A stretch of 64,000 bases of DNA from an uncultured Clostridia bacterium. GTDB taxonomy: Bacteria; Bacillota; Clostridia; Oscillospirales; CAG-382. This document shows positions 33,537 through 40,503 of this stretch, piece by piece; position 1 is the first letter of the stretch, and each line of letters begins with the position of its first letter. The stretch covers positions 1-64,000 of the forward strand of contig CANRIX010000002.1 in assembly GCA_947630765.1 (NCBI GenBank), written 5' to 3'. Both the position numbers and the translations under genes were made by a program. Under the pieces are notes generated by a model. That model did no database searches. It was not told the DNA's origin and saw only the letters and a list, made by a program, of their open reading frames with translations.

Positions 33537-34472
33537 ATGAGCATTTCCAATCAGCAGGTGATTTCCAAAGCGGCAATCACCACCGATGTAGTGACGAATG
33601 GGCTTCTCAACCCCGAACAGGCGAGAAAGTTCATTCAGCAGACGTTTGAAGCCACTACGCTCCGTCAGCTTATCCGTCACGAAACCCGCACCGCAAAGAC
33701 TGGCGAGATTGATAAAATCGGTATTGCCAGCCGTCTGCTCCGTAAAAAGGTGGAGAACACCGACGACAAGTACCGCGCAAACCCCAAGTTTGCGAAAATC
33801 GAGTACGCGACTACCGCAGTTCGCCTCCCGTGGGAAATCACGGAGGAAACCCTGCGGGAGAACATCGAGGGGCAGAATTTTGAGAGTATCGTCACCAACC
33901 TCATGACGACCCAGATGGGCATTGACCTTGAGGACCTTGACCTGAACGGCGATACCGAGTACGCGCAGGAGGATGAGGACAAGGACTTCCTGAAAATCAA
34001 CGATGGCTGGATCAAGCAGCTTTCCAGTGGCGCACACGTTATGGACCGTCAGAACATCGACGATGGCGCAATGGGCCTTGATGTGTTCTACGACACGATT
34101 AAGGTGCTGCCCAACAAGTACAACAATGGCAAGCTCCGTTGGATTATGTCGCCGCACCGCTATCAGGACTGGATTTACACCCTGCTGAAAAGCGCGGTGA
34201 AGAACGGCGGCATCATCACCGACAAGCGTGTTGAAGACCCCGCCGCAATCCCCGTTGTCCAGTGCGCGAGTATGCCTGATGATACCATCATCCTGACCGA
34301 CCCGAAGAACCTCATCGAAGTCACGACCTACGGTGTGAAAATCCGCAAGACCACCGAGGGCGAGAGCGCCATCATGCAGGATAAGCGTTTCTACGTCGTA
34401 CACTTCGATTTTGACCCCATCATCGAGGAATTGGATGCGGCGGCAATCATCACGAACCTCGCGGCGATTTGA
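33537..34472 (+). CDS. Major capsid protein (HK97 fold, XkdG-like)
   Basis: A 311-residue protein after CAAGGAGGATTTGAAAC, a strong ribosome site. Segments typical of clostridial HK97-type capsids are FIQQTFEATTLRQLIRHETR, TAVRLPWEITEETLRENIEG, DLNGDTEY and YVVHFDFDPIIEELDAAAII. It directly follows the protease/scaffold gene, and its codon choice is rich in C-ending codons, as expected for high expression. Confidence 0.9.
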   Translation: MSISNQQVISKAAITTDVVTNGLLNPEQARKFIQQTFEATTLRQLIRHETRTAKTGEIDKIGIASRLLRKKVENTDDKYRANPKFAKIEYATTAVRLPWEITEETLRENIEGQNFESIVTNLMTTQMGIDLEDLDLNGDTEYAQEDEDKDFLKINDGWIKQLSSGAHVMDRQNIDDGAMGLDVFYDTIKVLPNKYNNGKLRWIMSPHRYQDWIYTLLKSAVKNGGIITDKRVEDPAAIPVVQCASMPDDTIILTDPKNLIEVTTYGVKIRKTTEGESAIMQDKRFYVVHFDFDPIIEELDAAAIITNLAAI

Positions 34473-34504
34473 CGGTTGCAGAAGCGACAGAAAGGGGCAG
34501 AGCG

Positions 34505-34861
34505 ATGATTAAACTGAAGCTCAAAAAGGTGCGCTCGTATTACGGCACGGTAAAGGCGACCCACGACCACCCCTATGTTGAAGTTGAGACGGAGGACGAG
34601 GCACAGGCTCTTGTGGCGAAAGGCTACTTCGATGTCTGTGCCTCCCCTGCCGTTCCCGATGAAAATGGAGAGGGCAAGGACGGCGAGGAAGATACCGCCC
34701 CCGATTATGAGGCACTGTCGGAGATGACGAAAGCCGAGCTGACCGCGTATGCGGAGGAAAACGGCATCGACATTTCCGAGTGCAAGACCAAAGCAGACAT
34801 CCTCAAAGCTATCAGCGTTGCGAATGGCGGTAGCTCCACGATGATTGATTTGCAGCAGTAA
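34505..34861 (+). CDS. Small capsid-associated protein with HeH/SAP-like end
   Basis: ATG 34505 follows GAAAGGGGCAGAGCG. The N-terminal half is a short beta region (GTVKATHDHPYVEVETEDEA); the C-terminal 35 residues form a HeH/SAP-like helix pair (MTKAELTAYAEENGIDISEC, KTKADILKAI). Proteins of this form lie between capsid and connector genes in many phages. The gene is preceded by GACGGTTGCAG, also found before terS. Confidence 0.7.
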   Translation: MIKLKLKKVRSYYGTVKATHDHPYVEVETEDEAQALVAKGYFDVCASPAVPDENGEGKDGEEDTAPDYEALSEMTKAELTAYAEENGIDISECKTKADILKAISVANGGSSTMIDLQQ

Positions 34862-34875
34862 GGGAGGCGGCGGCA

Positions 34876-35271
34876 ATGGCAGAACGACCGTGGGTAGAGC
34901 CATCGGAAGTTATTGCGTATACGGACTATAAGCAGGTGCAGGAGAGAAGCGAAGCCAAATTGCGAGTGGATATTTCCCGCGCCGAGCAGTATGTCATATC
35001 GTACACGAACAATGATTTTTCCGAGTATGAAGAAATCCCAGAAGCCGTGAAAACCGCTGTCATTCTCCTTGCCGAAGCCTATGCCTATAATGCGTGTGCT
35101 GATGCCAGAAGCGGCGGCAGGAGGATGAAAAGCGAGACATTCGATGATTATAGCTACACTTCGGACGACGCGAGCTATAACGCAGACAATCTCGACGTAA
35201 AGGTATTACTCGACCCGTATGTGAAAGTCGCGGTACGGCACGGGATTACGCTGCGAATGCGGAAACTGTAA
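34876..35271 (+). CDS. Head-tail connector (YqbG/DUF3199-like)
   Basis: A 131-residue protein after AGGGAGGCGGCA. The helical pattern (LRVDISRAEQYVISYTNNDF, VKTAVILLAEAYAYNACADA) and its place before the YqbH-like gene match the YqbG/XkdG-adjacent adaptor that docks below the portal. Confidence 0.78.
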   Translation: MAERPWVEPSEVIAYTDYKQVQERSEAKLRVDISRAEQYVISYTNNDFSEYEEIPEAVKTAVILLAEAYAYNACADARSGGRRMKSETFDDYSYTSDDASYNADNLDVKVLLDPYVKVAVRHGITLRMRKL

Positions 35272-35284
35272 AGGGGGCGCGGAT

Positions 35285-35650
35285 ATGAGTATTGAGAGCC
35301 TTTTCGACCATCGGTGTGACATATACCACCTGACGAGCGAAGAAAAATCCCCAGGTTACCAGCTCCCCGCCTCCCCCGTTTTTTCCTACCCCAAAGAGCC
35401 TGACGAGGCGAACGTCCCTTGTCATTTCGGGGTAAGGTCCTTCAATCCCACGATACAACAGACCCAGCCAGCGAACGAGTATGAGGCTAAAATCAAGCTG
35501 ACACTGCCGATAGGTACTGATATAAGGCGAAACGACAAGATTGTGGAGCCGACGACAGGACTGGAATATACGGCAGAGCAGCCGAGAAATGTGAGAAATC
35601 ACCATCTGTATGTGCATATTCAGCGCATAGATGCACAGAAGCCACTGTAA
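35285..35650 (+). CDS. Head closure protein (YqbH/DUF3599-like)
   Basis: A 121-residue beta-rich protein after AAGGGGGCGCGGAT (DHRCDIYHLT, VPCHFGVRSFNPTIQQTQPA, IKLTLPIGTDIRRNDKIVEP). This resembles YqbH, the stopper that plugs the capsid exit. The stop overlaps the next start. Confidence 0.75.
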   Translation: MSIESLFDHRCDIYHLTSEEKSPGYQLPASPVFSYPKEPDEANVPCHFGVRSFNPTIQQTQPANEYEAKIKLTLPIGTDIRRNDKIVEPTTGLEYTAEQPRNVRNHHLYVHIQRIDAQKPL

Positions 35651-36153
35651 TGGGCAAGCACGTTATTTACGATTTTAGCGAATACCGCGCGTTCTTTGAG
35701 AGGATGCGTGGAGCGAGTGAGGATTTCCAAAGGGAGCTGGGAACGTGGTTAGAGGCGGCGGGGATTGAGTTCTTGAACGAGGTCGAAGAACAGATAGTAC
35801 AACGGAACGTGATGAACAGCAGACTGCTATTGCACAGCTTTGAAAGAGGCGACAGCGGAAACGTGTGGGAATTTGATTTCGGCGCGTTGAAGTTGGAGGT
35901 CGGTTCAAATCTCGAATATGCGGTTTGGGCGAATAACGGGCATCACCAAAAGCCAGGACGTTTCATTCCTGGGTACTGGGAGGGCGACGAGTTCGTTTAC
36001 GACCGTAATGCTGATGGCGGTATGGTGCTCAAAGCGGAATGGGTAAAAGGCAAGCATTATTTCGATGCAGCCTTAAAGCTGTTCGCACCGCAGTTTGAAA
36101 AGTCGTTCGAGAAAAAGCTGGAACAATGGCTGACGCAGTATTTTGAGATGTAG
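35650..36153 (+). CDS. Tail adaptor (YqbI/HK97 gp10-like)
   Basis: A 167-residue protein with the gp10/YqbI pattern: a helical start (FQRELGTWLEAAGIEFLNEV), the strand LKLEVGSNLEYAVWANNGHH, PGRFIPGYW, and a helical end. It joins connector and tail. Translation is coupled to the preceding gene (TAATG). Confidence 0.78.
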   Translation: MGKHVIYDFSEYRAFFERMRGASEDFQRELGTWLEAAGIEFLNEVEEQIVQRNVMNSRLLLHSFERGDSGNVWEFDFGALKLEVGSNLEYAVWANNGHHQKPGRFIPGYWEGDEFVYDRNADGGMVLKAEWVKGKHYFDAALKLFAPQFEKSFEKKLEQWLTQYFEM

Positions 36154-36165
36154 GAGGCGAGGAAG

Positions 36166-36684
36166 ATGCTGCTTGAACAGGAGATAGCCAGCATAATAGC
36201 GTTCGCGCTGCATCACGCGGACAATCCATCGCCTTACTACTATGATGTGCCAGAGTGTTTTCAGTACCCTGCGATGTATTTCCCACAGCCTGAGATTATC
36301 ACGGGAGGGGAAACATTTCGGACGTACTGGATGCGTTATGCGTGGTACATCAACGTAATGTGTGCGACCACAGAGGATGCACACGAAAAGGCGTGGAAAG
36401 TGCTTACGGCACTGAAAAAGAGGCGAAACCTTGTGCCGCTGATTGGAGAGGACGGAAAGCCAGACGGAAAAGGTTTGAGGCTTTACGACCCTACTATTCA
36501 GCCTATAGACACGGGCGTAGTCCAAATCTCGTTGGAGTGGACGAGCCGCAGACCATACGATGATGAAGCCGTCGAAAAGATGGTATATTTCGAGGTCGAT
36601 GAACACGTTCGGGGAGATGCAGCCGCTATTGAGGCGGCAGTCGAACGAGCGTTGAGGCTATACGAAAACGAGAAGTCAACCTGA
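36166..36684 (+). CDS. Tail completion protein (XkdJ/YqbJ-like)
   Basis: A 172-residue protein after TAGGAGGCGAGGAAG. It has the pattern of YqbJ tail terminators (DVPECFQYPAMYFPQPEIIT, WYINVMCATTEDAHEKAWKV, GVVQISLEWTSRRPYDDEAV). It would cap the tail tube and sheath. Confidence 0.75.
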   Translation: MLLEQEIASIIAFALHHADNPSPYYYDVPECFQYPAMYFPQPEIITGGETFRTYWMRYAWYINVMCATTEDAHEKAWKVLTALKKRRNLVPLIGEDGKPDGKGLRLYDPTIQPIDTGVVQISLEWTSRRPYDDEAVEKMVYFEVDEHVRGDAAAIEAAVERALRLYENEKST

Positions 36685-36745
36685 TGGCGTGTAGGAGCGT
36701 CTACGAGCGGCTACACGGATATTTTATACACGGAGGTAAAAGTGT

Positions 36746-36976
36746 ATGGCAAAGAAAGAAACTGCTGCCACCGTTGAAACAGCGGCGGCAAGCGGCGATG
36801 CAAAAGCGGAGCGCAAGTTCTCCCTTGACGTTTTGCAGACACATTGCCGCGAACTTTTTGGAGTATCTACGCCCGCGTTCGTAGGTGCTACCAGCAATCT
36901 GGATGCGACGGCGAAATATTCCGTCGCAGAAATCGACAGCACCATCAAGAGATGGTGCAGAACGGAGGTTAAATAA
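36746..36976 (+). CDS. Small protein before the tail sheath (XkdK-associated), 76 aa
   Basis: Follows GGAGGTAAAAGTGT. The product (FSLDVLQTHCRELFGVSTPA, FVGATSNLDATAKYSVAEID) belongs to a small family found directly upstream of xkdK in Bacillota myoviruses. The stop overlaps the sheath start. Its role in sheath assembly is unknown. Confidence 0.72.
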   Translation: MAKKETAATVETAAASGDAKAERKFSLDVLQTHCRELFGVSTPAFVGATSNLDATAKYSVAEIDSTIKRWCRTEVK

Positions 36977-38319
36977 TGGCAGGAGGAACATTCGACAAGA
37001 CCGTGGGCAAGGTGCGCCCCGGTACTTATGTCAATTTCAAGGACACGGCGCAGGAGAGCATCAAGGGCAGCGCAAGAGGCACTGTACTCCTGCCGCTGAT
37101 TAACACCGATTACGGTCCTGCGGGCGAGATGATTTCCCTGAATGGAGGCGCGCCCGATGCCGCACGTGCAAAGCTCGGTTACAGTGTGTATGATGATGAC
37201 CCTGCGGGGAATATGCTTCTCATCAGAGAGGCGTTCAAGAACGCGAGCACGGTCATTGTGTACATCTGCACTGAGGGGACTGCGGAGGCTACCGCCACGG
37301 GCGGCGGTTTGACCGCAACGGCAAAGTACAAGGGAACGAGAGGGAACAAGCTGACCTACTCCGTTTCCGCGAACCCGATTGACGGCTTCGATGTTGCCGT
37401 TTACATTGACGGCAGTAAGGTGGAGCTTTACGAGGGTGTGACGGACGAAACGGCGGTAAAGGAGCTTGCGAGAAGTGAATATATCACTTTCGCCCTTGAC
37501 AGTTCTCTGGAAGAGACTGCGGGAACTACCCTTGAAGGCGGGACGAGCGCACAGACCCAGAACGGCGACATCACCAATTTCCTTGAAGCGGCAGACAGTG
37601 TGAAGTTTAACACGATGGCGTTCCCGAAGAAAGATGCAACCTTGCAGGCTGCGGTCAAGACGAAAGTCAGATATATGCGCGAGAATGAGGGGAAGAAAGT
37701 GCAGGCGGTTGTCGCCGACATGGTAAGCCCCGATTACGAGGGTATTATCAACGTCACAAATGCCTATGCTCTGGACGGTGTAGAGCTTACCGACGAACAG
37801 GCGACCGCGTTTGTGGCTGGTATGACCGCAGGAGCTACCTACACCGAAAGCAACACGTACAGGCTCGTCGAGGGCGCCGTTTCTGTTGTCGGTGTGAAGT
37901 CTCACGAAGAAGCGGTTGCGGCTATCCAGAAAGGCGAGTTTTTCTTCTCGGTTGCCGAGGCTGGCGGTGTGGTGGTTGAGTATGACATCAACTCCCTCAT
38001 CACCTTTGCCGACGATAAGGGAGAGAGCTACCGCAAGAACAGAGTTATGCGCGTTCTGGACGCGTTTAACGACAGCCTTGTGCTGAACTTCCCGCCCAAC
38101 AAGTATGACAACAACAACACGGGCTGGGACATTATGGAGGGTATCGGCAGAAGCATCCTCAAAGCCTATTATGAGGCTGGGGCGATTGATGATGTCGATT
38201 ACGATAACGACTTCAAGGTTGACCGCGAGAACAGCGCGGGCGACAGAACGTATTTTGATGTCGGTATCAAGCCCGTTGACAGCGCGGAGAAGCTGTTCTT
38301 CACCGTGACTACGAGATAA
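36976..38319 (+). CDS. Contractile tail sheath protein (XkdK-like)
   Basis: A 447-residue protein: MAGGTFDKTVGKVRPGTYVN is the typical sheath N terminus, GYGPAGEMI-like ITLP segments follow, then KYKGTRGNKLTYSVSANPID, and the C terminus has SLITFADDKGESYRKNRVMR and FNDSLVLNFPPNKYDNNNTG. It proves a contractile (myovirus) tail. Confidence 0.92.
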   Translation: MAGGTFDKTVGKVRPGTYVNFKDTAQESIKGSARGTVLLPLINTDYGPAGEMISLNGGAPDAARAKLGYSVYDDDPAGNMLLIREAFKNASTVIVYICTEGTAEATATGGGLTATAKYKGTRGNKLTYSVSANPIDGFDVAVYIDGSKVELYEGVTDETAVKELARSEYITFALDSSLEETAGTTLEGGTSAQTQNGDITNFLEAADSVKFNTMAFPKKDATLQAAVKTKVRYMRENEGKKVQAVVADMVSPDYEGIINVTNAYALDGVELTDEQATAFVAGMTAGATYTESNTYRLVEGAVSVVGVKSHEEAVAAIQKGEFFFSVAEAGGVVVEYDINSLITFADDKGESYRKNRVMRVLDAFNDSLVLNFPPNKYDNNNTGWDIMEGIGRSILKAYYEAGAIDDVDYDNDFKVDRENSAGDRTYFDVGIKPVDSAEKLFFTVTTR

Positions 38320-38333
38320 GGGAGGAATGACCG

Positions 38334-38771
38334 ATGGCAAGAATGGAGTATAACAAAAACCCCATCTCGATGAGAGAGGGAAAAATCTTCATCGACGGTG
38401 TGGAGGTCTGCGACAGCGTGAAGTGCGAAATCAAGTTCACGCCTGACGTGTGGACTGGCAAGCAGTTGGGGGAGATTACTCCCAGCTCCCGTTGGCTGGG
38501 TGCCACCATCACGGGTAGTATTACCCGCCGCCGTAGTACGCCGTGGCTGCGTGAGAAAATCAAGCAGTATCTCAACGACAAGGGTACGCCTGAAATGACC
38601 ATTCAGGGTATTATGGACGATGAGAACAGCGATTACTACGCTGACAACGGCTCGGAAACTATCACCTGTGTAGGGTGCGTCCTGACTGGCGACCTCAACC
38701 TCATCAACCTCGATAGCGGTGGAGATGTCGTCGATGATGTTATTGCGTTCAACGCAAAGGACATCGTTTAA
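38334..38771 (+). CDS. Tail tube protein (XkdM-like)
   Basis: A 145-residue protein after AGGGAGGAATGACCG, with the XkdM pattern (EGKIFIDGVEVCDSVKCEIK, KQLGEITPSSRWLGATITGS, ITRRRSTPWLREKIKQYLND). It forms the inner tube within the sheath. Confidence 0.9.
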   Translation: MARMEYNKNPISMREGKIFIDGVEVCDSVKCEIKFTPDVWTGKQLGEITPSSRWLGATITGSITRRRSTPWLREKIKQYLNDKGTPEMTIQGIMDDENSDYYADNGSETITCVGCVLTGDLNLINLDSGGDVVDDVIAFNAKDIV

Positions 38772-38803
38772 TCGTTTGCTGAAAAACTGAAAAACTGCGG
38801 GTG

Positions 38804-38830
38804 AAAGCCCCTGCCCGTAAAGGCGGGGGC
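38804..38830 (+). other. Stable hairpin between tube and chaperone genes
   Basis: AGCCCCTGCC-CGTAAA-GGCGGGGGCT forms a 10-bp stem (one T-G pair) with no following T-run, so it is not a terminator. It may protect the abundant tube mRNA 3' end from decay or reduce read-through into the chaperone gene. Confidence 0.6.
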
Positions 38831-38867
38831 TACGACCCGACACTGAAACAGAATGGAGTGTTATAAC

Positions 38868-39329
38868 ATGACGAAAAACCTGAAATACTTTATGCGTGAC
38901 AACACGCCTGAAATTGTCACCGTACCTGGACCCGACAGCTTCAAGGATGAGGCTGGAAATGTTCTCGACCTTGAAATCAAGGTGCTTAGTCAGGCAGAAA
39001 TCCAGCGTATCAACGAGAACTACCGCAAGAAAACGATTGCGACTGACAAAAAGGGCAATCCGCTCGCGTATAACGGCGAAGTTCTCTGGAAAACGGAAAA
39101 GGACAGCGCGAGGGCTACCCGCCACCTCATTGTGGAGGCGTTGCAGTTCCCTGACCTGAAAGACAAAGAGCTGATGGAGTTCTACCACTGTGTAGATGTC
39201 ACGGAGATGCCGCTGCTCGTGTTCGCTCGTGCGGATGAGTTCGCACACGTGACAAGGGCGGTGATGACCGCGCTCGGTCTGATGGATGGAGTTGCGGACG
39301 ATGAGGTAGTCGAAGAAGCAAAAAACTAA
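38868..39329 (+). CDS. Tail assembly chaperone, short form (XkdN-like)
   Basis: A 153-residue protein (ATG 38868 after GGAGTGTTATAAC). XkdN-type pattern: NLKYFMRDNTPEIVTVPGPD, FKDEAGNVLDLEIKVLSQAE, YRKKTIATDKKGNPLAYNGE, EALQFPDLKDKELMEFYHCV. It coats the tape measure during tail assembly. Its last codons GCA AAA AAC TAA contain the slippery site for the long form. Confidence 0.88.
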   Translation: MTKNLKYFMRDNTPEIVTVPGPDSFKDEAGNVLDLEIKVLSQAEIQRINENYRKKTIATDKKGNPLAYNGEVLWKTEKDSARATRHLIVEALQFPDLKDKELMEFYHCVDVTEMPLLVFARADEFAHVTRAVMTALGLMDGVADDEVVEEAKN

Positions 39330-39508
39330 TAGCCCGCACGGGTAGTACAGAGTATTGGGCGCACGTCCTGTGGCAGCGTCATAACCTCCGCATGGAGGAT
39401 TTCTCGGCGATGCCACGGGAGCGCCAACTCTTTTATATCGCCTCGGAAGTTTACGAGAATGAACACCCGTGCAGACTTGATACGATAAAAATCCGCAGAA
39501 AAGCGTGA
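38868..39508 (+). CDS. Tail assembly chaperone, long form by -1 frameshift
   Basis: A canonical slippery heptamer A-AAA-AAC (39320-39326, zero frame GCA AAA AAC) stands immediately before the stop TAA. A -1 shift continues CTA ATA GCC and adds 60 residues (LIARTGSTEYWAHVLWQRHN, LRMEDFSAMPRERQLFYIAS) to TGA 39506-39508, giving 213 residues. The added part has no start of its own and matches the second-frame domain of gpG-GT type chaperones. No gene otherwise covers 39330-39508. Confidence 0.88.
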
Positions 39509-39527
39509 CGCTTTTTGGGGCATGGCA

Positions 39528-39556
39528 TTGACATTTTGGCGGGGGGGGGGTACAAT
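39528..39556 (+). promoter_or_regulatory. Moron promoter with G10 tract in the spacer
   Basis: TTGACA (39528-39533) and TACAAT (39551-39556) have an exact 17-bp spacer, of which the last ten bases (39541-39550) are all G. Length change of this tract by slippage would move the spacer off 17 bp and switch the promoter. It drives the accessory gene at 39681 within the tail operon. Confidence 0.8.
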
Positions 39557-39606
39557 ATTTGCTGAGTATATTTATTCAAATTGCTGTTCCGAGCTGGGGA
39601 TTTATT

Positions 39607-39619
39607 CCCCAGTATGGGG
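39607..39619 (+). promoter_or_regulatory. CCCC-N5-GGGG dyad in the moron leader
   Basis: TTCCCC-AGTAT-GGGGCAA lies downstream of the G10 promoter and 11 bases before the GAAAGGA ribosome site of the leader peptide. It is the same box as at the phage control region, so the lysogenic repressor may also silence this gene. Confidence 0.7.
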
Positions 39620-39648
39620 CAAGCATTCACGAAAGGATAACGGCAGAT

Positions 39649-39681
39649 ATGAAGCGTATCAAGGGTGCTGGTGAAATTTAA
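39649..39681 (+). CDS. Ten-residue leader peptide coupled to the moron gene
   Basis: ATG 39649 follows GAAAGGATAACGGCAGAT and encodes MKRIKGAGEI, then TAA which overlaps the ATG of the next gene (TAATG, 39679-39683). The moron gene has no good ribosome site of its own, so it is probably translated by coupling. Confidence 0.55.
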   Translation: MKRIKGAGEI

Positions 39682-40427
39682 TGATTGAGTTGAAGCCAGA
39701 AGAAATACGACTATTGTCGAAAGTTGGAAATCATAGCGTAAATGAGTACGAGGGCAATTCAACGGTTGAACTGCTCGTGAATTACGGACTGCTCACATAT
39801 AGTGATAGCAGCTATGAAATAGGAAAACTTACGCTGCCAGAGATTAAAAAAATTGCGCTTGATTATGGGATAAGTAACAAGGGCAAAAAAGCGGAAATCA
39901 TTAGCCGAATAACATCTTGTGTGCCATCAGAGCAAATTAAGAAGTTAAAGCTAAACAAATACTATGTGGTGACTGAAAAGGGGCAGAGCGTGATTGATAG
40001 CAACGCGCCGTTGCTGATGTGGTATAATGGGCTTCATCATGAATTTATAAAAGCCGAGGATATTGTTTGCGCACAAAAAACATGCCTAAACAACACGGCG
40101 TATGGAGTTTTGCTTTATGCTTATAATTCGCGCCTTAGTAAGAATATAGAGAAGTTAGAACGGTTTTCTTTGCTTTTAGATGTTAAGCGAATATATCAAT
40201 GGATGCACGATTTTCAGAGCGTGAACAAAATTGCTTTGGAAATTGATGAGGTAGAAAAAGCGCTTGAAGATGAGCATAGAAGTCGTGCAGCAAAGGCGCG
40301 TGCCGCACTCGGGCTTACAGAGGATGAAATACAAAAGATTAGAGAACAGGTAATGAAAGAGATGGACGAGGACTGGGAAAACGAACTCGATGCCAAATAT
40401 AGAAAGGCGTCGGAAAATAAAAAATAA
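39681..40427 (+). CDS. SAP-domain accessory (moron) protein with head-protein-like tail
   Basis: A 248-residue protein with its own promoter and terminator inside the tail operon, and with more AT-rich codons than its neighbours, so probably a late addition. Residues 45-75 form a SAP-like DNA-binding helix pair (KLTLPEIKKIALDYGISNKG, KKAEIISRI). A helical middle follows. The last 40 residues (LGLTEDEIQKIREQVMKEMD, then EDWENELDAKYRKAS) closely match the end of the minor head protein at 31198. It may ride in or on the capsid through this tail; function unknown. Confidence 0.7.
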   Translation: MIELKPEEIRLLSKVGNHSVNEYEGNSTVELLVNYGLLTYSDSSYEIGKLTLPEIKKIALDYGISNKGKKAEIISRITSCVPSEQIKKLKLNKYYVVTEKGQSVIDSNAPLLMWYNGLHHEFIKAEDIVCAQKTCLNNTAYGVLLYAYNSRLSKNIEKLERFSLLLDVKRIYQWMHDFQSVNKIALEIDEVEKALEDEHRSRAAKARAALGLTEDEIQKIREQVMKEMDEDWENELDAKYRKASENKK

Positions 40428-40440
40428 ATATCGAAAGCGA

Positions 40441-40471
40441 GAGCTTCACATTTCGGTGTGAGGCTCTTTTT
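40441..40471 (+). terminator. Rho-independent terminator of the moron gene
   Basis: GAGCTTCACA-TTTCGG-TGTGAGGCTC is a 10-bp stem (one T-G pair) followed by T5. Together with the G10 promoter it makes the moron a self-contained unit. Confidence 0.88.
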
Positions 40472-40503
40472 ATATCCAAAAATCTTTGCAGGGAGGTGAT
40501 ACA

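Noticed and set aside
36684..36884. A 66-codon frame before the sheath gene
   Set aside because: It overlaps the well-supported 76-residue gene at 36746 in another frame and has an Arg-rich shadow composition.
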